From: Acidisoma sp. PAMC 29798
Lineage (GTDB): Bacteria > Pseudomonadota > Alphaproteobacteria > Acetobacterales > Acetobacteraceae
NCBI RefSeq assembly: GCF_030252425.1
Contig: NZ_CP126994.1
Coordinates: 2,723,001 to 2,787,000 of the forward strand
DNA: 64,000 bases
Direction of reading: 5' to 3'
The notes beneath the pieces were generated by a model, which saw only the letters and a program-made list of their open reading frames with translations, did not search any database and was not told the origin of the DNA. Of this stretch, positions 58,471 to 64,000 are shown piece after piece; positions within the stretch are counted from its first letter, which is position 1; each line of letters opens with the position of its first letter. The translations under genes were made by a program, and so were the position numbers.

Positions 58471-59904
58471 TCACAAAGGCATGAGAGGTTCGCCCAGGCC
58501 TTCATCCGGCCACGACTCAGGCGTGAGTTCATGCTCGTCATAGCGCAGCAGGCTGAGGTAGTGGGCCTCGGCATCCTCCAGAAAGACGTCCCGCGACAGC
58601 GCATCCACCAGCCGCCGCACGCCGAACTTGAGGCCGCTGATGGAGGCACCGGACAGGCCCATGCTGGGCGTCGCGCCGAAGGTGAAGTTGTGCAGATTGG
58701 CGAGGGCGGGCGCCGCGCCCGGCTCCCGCTCGGTGAAGGCAAAGCTGCGGGCGAGATAGGGGTAGGAGCCGAGGGTAGCGTCTTCCTCCCCCTCGGGCGG
58801 GGTAAAGCGGTCCCGCCAAAGCGCGATATGGGGCGCGAAGGCCGCGAGTTCCGGACGGCGCGCGGGGTCGAGCACAAAACCGGCGCCGATGATGACATAG
58901 TCGAAAGCAAGCTCCCCGCCCGGAATCGCGATGCGGATCTCGTCCCCCTCCATGCGCGCGCCTTCCCAGGGCGTGCCGGGATGGGCGGAGAACTGGCCGA
59001 AGGCGGCGCAGCGAGCGACCGTGTCTGCCGGCGGCGGCTGGTTCATGGTGAAGATGTGCCGCATGAAGCGCCAGCGCATGAGGTCCGGCAGATCCGCGAA
59101 TTGGCCGAGGAAGCCCGCCGATTCCATCCAGCGATAGGGGTTCACGCGCGGCAGGCGCTTGCGGCGCACGCAAAGCTGCACCCGCGCCGCCCCGGCTTCG
59201 AGGGCGGTCGCCGCATTGTCGAAGGCGGATGCCCCTGCGCCGAGCACGCCGACGCGCTTGCCCGCGAGGGCCGCGAAGTCGATCGCCTCGGAGGTATGGC
59301 CCCAGCGTGCGCGAGGCAAATTCTTCTCGATAAACTCCGGGATATGCCAGGCGCCGCTGCCGGAAATACCCGTCGCCAGGACGATCTTGCGGGCGAGCAG
59401 CACATCGCCCCCAGCCGTGGTCGCGGCCAGCAGCGAGCCATGCGGCTCGATCGCCACAATGGCGGTGTTGTTGCGCACCGGCAGGTCAAGCACTTGGCGA
59501 TACCAATCGAGGTATTCCTGCCAGACACCACGCGGGATTTTGCCCAGGCCCTGCCAGGCAGTGGCACCATGGCGTGCCTCATACCAAGCCCGGGGCGTCA
59601 GGCTCGCGACGCCAAGATCGGGCCCAGATACATGCTTGGGCGTGCGCAGCGTGATCATGCGCGCGAAGGTTGTCCAGACACCTTCCTGGCCACGCGCGGC
59701 CGTATCGACCACCAGGATATTGGTGATCTTCTCGCGCAAAAGGGCGAAAGCAGTGGAAAGACCGCCCTGCCCGGCGCCGATGATCAGCACATCCAGCACC
59801 GGCGCGCCGTTATGCTGGCGCTCCGGCACCCAGGGGTGCGCCGGATAATCCAGACAAACCAGGTCCGCGCGGACCCGCGCTTCGAGATCCGCGAGAGTGT
59901 TCAT
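58471..59904 (-). CDS. FAD/NAD(P)-binding monooxygenase-like flavoprotein
   Basis: 477 residues. First Rossmann motif IIGAGQGGLSTA near residue 41, second GVLGAGASAFDNAA near 215, and an ATGISGSG loop, as in flavin-containing or N-hydroxylating monooxygenases. The C-terminal part carries FTFGATPSMGLSGASISGLKFG. The last gene of an overlapped operon with cytochrome c, 6-hydroxynicotinate-reductase-like and amino-acid-synthesis-family genes, so oxygenation of the same substrate is inferred. Confidence 0.8.
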   Translation of the reverse strand: MNTLADLEARVRADLVCLDYPAHPWVPERQHNGAPVLDVLIIGAGQGGLSTAFALLREKITNILVVDTAARGQEGVWTTFARMITLRTPKHVSGPDLGVASLTPRAWYEARHGATAWQGLGKIPRGVWQEYLDWYRQVLDLPVRNNTAIVAIEPHGSLLAATTAGGDVLLARKIVLATGISGSGAWHIPEFIEKNLPRARWGHTSEAIDFAALAGKRVGVLGAGASAFDNAATALEAGAARVQLCVRRKRLPRVNPYRWMESAGFLGQFADLPDLMRWRFMRHIFTMNQPPPADTVARCAAFGQFSAHPGTPWEGARMEGDEIRIAIPGGELAFDYVIIGAGFVLDPARRPELAAFAPHIALWRDRFTPPEGEEDATLGSYPYLARSFAFTEREPGAAPALANLHNFTFGATPSMGLSGASISGLKFGVRRLVDALSRDVFLEDAEAHYLSLLRYDEHELTPESWPDEGLGEPLMPL

Positions 59905-59918
59905 GGGGCGATGTTGCC

Positions 59919-60332
59919 TCAGGTCAGTTTGCCGAGCAAAGCGAAAAGGCGCTTCGCCTCTGCTGCGGTCAGCGGCGCCATGGTTTCCCGGCTGACCGCC
60001 ATGGCGGGACCGAGGTTACGGAGCGTCATGTCGCGACCCGCTTCGGTGAGGTCCACCATCAGCTTCCGCCGGTCGGCCTCATCGCGCAGCCGCGCGGCGA
60101 GACCGCGCGCCACCAGGCGATCGACCGTGCCTTTCACCGTCGCGGCATCCATCGACACCGCACGTCCCAGTGCCGTTTGTGACGTGGCGCCGATCTGGCG
60201 CAGCTTGGCGAGCACGGCCCATTGCATCGGCGTCAGCCCGTCCCCCATCACGGTCGCGAAGATCGTGGTATGGCGCTGCGTCACCTGGCGCAGCAGAAAG
60301 CCGATCTGCTCGTCCAACACATACTCGGTCAT
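59919..60332 (-). CDS. MarR-family transcriptional regulator
   Basis: 137 residues. Winged helix with LTPMQWAVLAKLRQIGATSQTALGRAVSMDAATVKGTVDRLVARGL followed by the wing RDEADRRKLMVDLTEAG. MarR proteins usually sense aromatic or heterocyclic acids. Encoded inside the operon, seven bases after the preceding gene and 14 before the flavoprotein, so it probably controls its own operon. Confidence 0.92.
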   Translation of the reverse strand: MTEYVLDEQIGFLLRQVTQRHTTIFATVMGDGLTPMQWAVLAKLRQIGATSQTALGRAVSMDAATVKGTVDRLVARGLAARLRDEADRRKLMVDLTEAGRDMTLRNLGPAMAVSRETMAPLTAAEAKRLFALLGKLT

Positions 60333-60339
60333 GGAATGG

Positions 60340-60912
60340 CTACCGCAACCCGTCCTGCCCGATGATGTCTGCGGTGGCCAGGCCGCCGACGCGGGCCGCG
60401 GGCCGACCGCTCTCGGTCAGCACCACCACCACGAGGATTTCGTTCGGGCGCGGTGCGTCTGCGACGCGGATTTCCATCGCGTCGAAATGGCTGCGCACGA
60501 AGGCGGCGTTGCGATGGCCGAGCGGCACATCGATGGGCGCGCCCATCGTCGCGCGTTTCTTGGCGGACGGCACCAGCGCCGCGCCACCGCCAATGACCGC
60601 GCGCATCGGCGCACCGAGTTTGGGATGCAGGATCGCAGCCGCATGCTCGATCTCACCGCCTTCACCCACAATCGCCGCTTTGCCGAAGCTTTCGACATGC
60701 TCTGTGCCAAGTGCTTGCAGAGCACGTTGCGTGAGGAGGGCGCCTAGTTCGGCGCCGATTTCGGTCAGTGCCGAGAGGTCTTTCTCGTAGCGGCCGGCAA
60801 AGGGATTCGCGATGACGGCGATGGCCGCCGCACGGCGGGTTGGCGGCGAAACCGGCTCACCCATCTCCTCGACGATCTCATCCGTGATGGTGACGAGCTT
60901 ACGGAAGTTCAT
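60340..60912 (-). CDS. Amino acid synthesis family protein (PF06684), copy 1
   Basis: 190 residues. Paralogue of the gene immediately upstream: shared blocks are TRRAAAIAVIANPFAGRY, GKAAIVGEGGEIEHAA, VPLGHRNAAFVRSHFDAMEIRV and RVGGLATADIIGQDGLR. The family name is historical and no reaction is established. The ATG overlaps the upstream paralogue's stop (ATGA), suggesting the two products form a complex. Confidence 0.85.
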   Translation of the reverse strand: MNFRKLVTITDEIVEEMGEPVSPPTRRAAAIAVIANPFAGRYEKDLSALTEIGAELGALLTQRALQALGTEHVESFGKAAIVGEGGEIEHAAAILHPKLGAPMRAVIGGGAALVPSAKKRATMGAPIDVPLGHRNAAFVRSHFDAMEIRVADAPRPNEILVVVVLTESGRPAARVGGLATADIIGQDGLR

Positions 60913-61493
60913 CTCAAGCCATCCTCGCCCTTAATGGCATCAGCTGCGAGACCGCCGACACGGGCATGAATCCGCGCGCCTGTCGTCATCACCAGAACCA
61001 GCGCCAATTCATCGGCGCGCGGGCCATCCGGCACGCCGACTTCCATGGCGTCGAAATGGCTGCGGACATAGGAGGCGTTGATGTGGGTGACAGGAATGTC
61101 GAGCCGCGCGCCGGGACCACCGACCTTCTTGGCGGAGGCCACGATGGCCTTCGCATCGCCCAAAACCGCGCGCATGGCATAGCCGCCGGGCACATGCCAC
61201 AGCGCGCCATGCTCCAATTCGCCAGCCGCACCGACGATGGCGCCCTTGCCGTAGCCCTGCACCACGGCGGGATCACCACCCAGCGCCGCGACCAGCGCCT
61301 TTGCCATATCAATACCGAGTGGTTCGAGGGTTTTCATGAAGAACGCGATGTCCTCAACATAGCGGCCGGCGAAGGGATTCTTGATGACGCTGATGGCGGC
61401 GGCGCGCTTCAGCGGCACGGTGGCGACGGGGCCGCCTTCGTGGAAGATTTCCTCGACGATCAGCAGACGTTTGCGAAGTTCGATGTCAGGCAT
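60909..61493 (-). CDS. Amino acid synthesis family protein (PF06684), copy 2
   Basis: 194 residues. Blocks KRAAAISVIKNPFAGRY, GKGAIVGAAGELEHGA, VTHINASYVRSHFDAMEVGV and RVGGLAADAIKGEDGLR align along its length with copy 1. It keeps an N-terminal extension (LRKRLLIVEEIFHEGG). ATG at 61493 overlaps the UPF0280 stop by eight bases. Paired paralogues of this family suggest a heteromeric enzyme. Confidence 0.85.
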   Translation of the reverse strand: MPDIELRKRLLIVEEIFHEGGPVATVPLKRAAAISVIKNPFAGRYVEDIAFFMKTLEPLGIDMAKALVAALGGDPAVVQGYGKGAIVGAAGELEHGALWHVPGGYAMRAVLGDAKAIVASAKKVGGPGARLDIPVTHINASYVRSHFDAMEVGVPDGPRADELALVLVMTTGARIHARVGGLAADAIKGEDGLR

Positions 61494-62334
61494 GGACGTG
61501 TTCCCGTTCGATAATGGCAGTAACGCCTTGGAGATGCAGTGCCGCCGAGACGATGAGGCGGTCTTGGAGCAGATCCTCGGCGCGACGGCGGCCACGCGCC
61601 AGGGCGGTTTCGATCTCGTCCGGCGACAGCGGCGGAACGTCGCGGGTGACGAGACGATCGCCGAGGTCACTATCGGGTTGGATATCGCGGGCGGCGCGGC
61701 GGATGATACCGGGATGATTGGGCAGATCGACGGCATTGGCGATGACCGTTGCCGCCGCGTCGGCCTCGGCGGCCGTGTGCGCCAGAACCGTCACCGCATC
61801 GGCGATGCCGAGGGAAAAGCTGCGCCCGTGACACCCGCTGGTGGCGAGGCCCCGCGCGGCATCCTTGTGGTCGATGACAAGACGACCGAAGAGTTCGGTC
61901 GTGCCGAGTTCAGGCTTCGCGACCATGCCGATACGCATCTGCTGGCCGGGCGCGAGATGAAGGGCGATGTCGCCGCCATTATTGACCGCCGCACGCGTGA
62001 GTGGCGCCGCGTGAGTCATGGCGGCGAGAATCGCCTCCGCCACCGCGCCCGCCACCGCCGCCATAGGCGTGATGAAGCCGTACCGCGCCAGAGGTTCAAC
62101 GGCGGCGCGCATGGTGCGGGCAATCTCGCCACGCGGCTGGGGCGCATGGGAAGCACGTAGAAGATGCAGTTCCTCGCAGAGTGCATCGAGGACCGTCGCG
62201 AAATGTGTCGTGGCCGCGCGATAGGCCGTATCCACATCGCCCTCGGCGAAGACGATGAGATCGATTGGGCCGTCTTGCAGATGCAGCCGCCCATTCGGCA
62301 GGATGCACGCGGTTGCTCTCACAACGGCGCCCAT
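61486..62334 (-). CDS. UPF0280 family protein (ApbE-like fold)
   Basis: 282 residues. Family landmarks MAAVAGAVAEAILAAM, VNNGGDIALHL, TSGCHGRSFSLGIADAVTVLA and DLPNHPGI are present. UPF0280 proteins are distant relatives of the flavin transferase ApbE; function unproven. The ATG at 62334 overlaps the stop of the reductase-like gene upstream by 16 bases. Confidence 0.85.
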   Translation of the reverse strand: MGAVVRATACILPNGRLHLQDGPIDLIVFAEGDVDTAYRAATTHFATVLDALCEELHLLRASHAPQPRGEIARTMRAAVEPLARYGFITPMAAVAGAVAEAILAAMTHAAPLTRAAVNNGGDIALHLAPGQQMRIGMVAKPELGTTELFGRLVIDHKDAARGLATSGCHGRSFSLGIADAVTVLAHTAAEADAAATVIANAVDLPNHPGIIRRAARDIQPDSDLGDRLVTRDVPPLSPDEIETALARGRRRAEDLLQDRLIVSAALHLQGVTAIIEREHVHA

Positions 62335-63797
62335 GGCCAAGGGTTTTCCGCTGCCCCCGTGACCCGGCGATGCGGCGCATTCGGATCGAGCGAGGCCAAG
62401 GGCCGCACGTGATCCATGTAGCCGCCCATGGCCTTGTAGTCCGCCAGGGGCATGGTGAATTCGATCGGCGCCACCAGGGCGGGCGTCGGCACATAGCCGA
62501 AGGCATTCTCCGGCAGTTTTGTCACATCCACCATGAAGGTGATTCCGCCGCCGGGCCAAAGATAAACCGGCGCCCCACCACTGGTGAGGCGCGTGACACC
62601 CGTCGCCACGGCGCGTGTCAACCGCACGGGATTATCCGTCACACCCGCCCGCAGCGATCCGCCGGCGCCAGCGATAAACAGCACGCTGCATAGCGCAGGC
62701 TCGCAATTCTCTGATATCCGCGCAACGGAGTCCTGAACCACCGGCGGCAATGGCATCGCCACTGGTCGCAGGGCCTCGTCCAACTCGTAATAGGCTGAAT
62801 GCTCGCCGGTTGTGCTCACCATGAGCATGCGCAACCCGGGCCGCCCATGTTTCGCATCGAAAGGATCGAGGATAGACAGCGGATCGGTGATATCCGTGCC
62901 GCCCCAGCCGGTACCGGGATGCGCCACCTGGAAATAGCGGCCGGGCGTGGAGCGGCGACCGCGCATGCGAATGCCCGTGGGCGGAATATCCAGCAGCTTG
63001 CCGGCCTGATGCTCTGACAAGACGCCGGTGATGTGGTCGTCCACGACCACGACTTCATCGACCTTGCCCAGCCATTGCGGCGCGAAGATGCCGATGGTGG
63101 CCGAACCGCAGCCGACACGCATGCGATCTTCCCGCACGCCATTCACCACGGGGGCATGCCCAGCCTGGACAATCACCGTCGCGCCATCATCGATGGTGAG
63201 TTGGACGGGCTTGCCGTTGGACAGATCCATCAGCGTCTCACAGGTGACGCGGCCTTCCTTCTTGCCGCCACCGGTCAGATGCCCGACACCGCCGAGGGAC
63301 AGCATCTGCGACCCGTATTCGGCGGTGGTGACATGGCCGACGGGTTCGCCCTGCGCGCGGATGACGGACCGCTCCGCCCCCAGATGCCGGTCGGTGTCGA
63401 TCTTCACCTTGACACCGCAATAACTGAAGATGCCCTCGGTCACGACGGTCACCATATCCACGCCATCGACTTCGGTGGAAACGATGAAGGGCGCCGGCTT
63501 ATAGTCCGGATAGGTTGTTCCGGCACCGATGGCGGTGATGAAGGTATCGGCGCCGCGCACAATGCGACCGTCCCAGGCGGCATCGCCCTGGAAGGTCACC
63601 AGCGCACCGCCCTGGCCGATCACACGGTCGAGCAGCACAAGAGGATCGACACGCACCAACTCGCCAGCTGCATTGGCGTAGCGGTCACAAGCGCCGGTGA
63701 GGCCGGGTCGGATATTGCACATGACCGGACAAGCATCGCAACGCACGTTGCCCGGTGGAATAACGACGTCGAGCGGTGGCGCGATGGTGTCTGACAT
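62319..63797 (-). CDS. 6-hydroxynicotinate reductase-like iron-sulfur protein
   Basis: 492 residues. N-terminal cysteine cluster CDACPVMCNIRPGLTGACDRY fits a 4Fe-4S site. The rest (YPDYKPAPFIV, EGIFSYCGVKVKIDTDRHLG, YGSQMLSLGGVGHLTGGGKKEGR, RVGCGSATIGIF) matches proteins databases label 6-hydroxynicotinate reductase, which in anaerobes reduces the pyridine ring. Whether this copy acts on hydroxynicotinate is not known. First full gene of the operon in the window, just after a cytochrome c gene. Confidence 0.78.
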   Translation of the reverse strand: MSDTIAPPLDVVIPPGNVRCDACPVMCNIRPGLTGACDRYANAAGELVRVDPLVLLDRVIGQGGALVTFQGDAAWDGRIVRGADTFITAIGAGTTYPDYKPAPFIVSTEVDGVDMVTVVTEGIFSYCGVKVKIDTDRHLGAERSVIRAQGEPVGHVTTAEYGSQMLSLGGVGHLTGGGKKEGRVTCETLMDLSNGKPVQLTIDDGATVIVQAGHAPVVNGVREDRMRVGCGSATIGIFAPQWLGKVDEVVVVDDHITGVLSEHQAGKLLDIPPTGIRMRGRRSTPGRYFQVAHPGTGWGGTDITDPLSILDPFDAKHGRPGLRMLMVSTTGEHSAYYELDEALRPVAMPLPPVVQDSVARISENCEPALCSVLFIAGAGGSLRAGVTDNPVRLTRAVATGVTRLTSGGAPVYLWPGGGITFMVDVTKLPENAFGYVPTPALVAPIEFTMPLADYKAMGGYMDHVRPLASLDPNAPHRRVTGAAENPWPWAPL

Positions 63798-63806
63798 GAT
63801 GGTTCC

Positions 63807-64000
63807 CTAAGAACCCAGATGTGAAGAACGAAGTCTGGCGACGGTCTGTTCCAGCGCCGTCCAGGCCGGCTTGCCTGGCGCGTATTGGCGGCGCAGGAAA
63901 CCGGCGAGGTCGGCGACCTGCGCATCGTTCAACGTCTCTCTAAACGCCGGCATGGCACCGAGGTCCTTCAAGGCCGGCATCTGGATGCCTTCCAGAATAA
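63807..64000 (-). CDS. Cytochrome c C-terminal part, 5' end beyond window
   Basis: The last 64 codons in frame from the window edge read MPAFRETLNDAQVADLAGFLRRQYAPGKPAW then a short tail. The MPAF...LxDxQVADLxxFLR pattern with the axial methionine is the end of class I cytochrome c, as found on electron-acceptor subunits of molybdenum hydroxylases such as nicotinate dehydrogenase. The haem CxxCH lies outside the window. Nine bases before the reductase-like gene. Confidence 0.7.
   Translation of the reverse strand, partial: ILEGIQMPALKDLGAMPAFRETLNDAQVADLAGFLRRQYAPGKPAWTALEQTVARLRSSHLGS

Noticed and set aside
58342-60747. Plus-strand frame of about 800 codons opposite the flavoprotein and MarR genes
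   Set aside because: Spans several real minus-strand genes and has no recognisable domain.

Overview
The window is a GC-rich stretch of an alphaproteobacterial chromosome, most likely from Acetobacteraceae or a close relative. The inference rests on the hopanoid genes hpnABCD and hpnL, the rpoZ-rel-acpS order, a fused CysN/C, classical glycogen genes and dispersed palindromic repeats. No rRNA, tRNA, CRISPR array, phage or intact insertion sequence was seen.

Layout. 1-6.9 kb: hopanoid genes (hpnA-B-C-D on minus; hpnL on plus with a type III polyketide synthase and a flavoprotein). 6.9-11.2 kb: pheT, pheS, rplT, rpmI on minus, with a putative attenuator before pheS. 11.4-15.3 kb: sulfate activation (cysD, cysNC, cysQ); cysQ carries a frameshift and cysD is fused in frame to an N-terminal helix-turn-helix domain behind a perfect palindrome. 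15.3-17.4 kb: a scarred region with truncated rrf2, glycosyltransferase and sugar-epimerase remnants around an intact TauE/SafE transporter. 17.4-21.1 kb: a polymorphic-toxin-like gene with a C-terminal AHH-type nuclease motif, followed by three near-identical immunity-like genes in exact 771-bp tandem units. 21.2-27.4 kb: DUF2147 protein, dapF-mtaB-ftsY-thioesterase, a DegT-family aminotransferase and proline iminopeptidase. 27.5-33.2 kb: YihY-type membrane protein, small lipoprotein, class II aldolase, cysE-cysK and a MASE4-GGDEF diguanylate cyclase. 33.3-39 kb: acpS, rel/spoT, rpoZ, folK, a family 5 uracil-DNA glycosylase and an LpxR-like outer membrane protein.

39-56.6 kb is a storage-glucan locus: glgP-glgB-glgA1-(glgX-malQ fusion) on minus, treY on plus, a phosphoesterase, then glgC with a second glgA. 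56.7-64 kb holds a lipocalin, a SorC-type regulator and a tightly overlapped minus-strand operon (cytochrome c, 6-hydroxynicotinate-reductase-like protein, UPF0280, two paralogous amino-acid-synthesis-family proteins, MarR, flavoprotein) that looks like an uncharacterised catabolic pathway, perhaps for an N-heterocycle.

The strongest candidates for something new are the toxin with its triplicated immunity array, the HTH-CysD fusion with its likely operator, and the palindromic repeats that occupy nearly all the convergent gene junctions.
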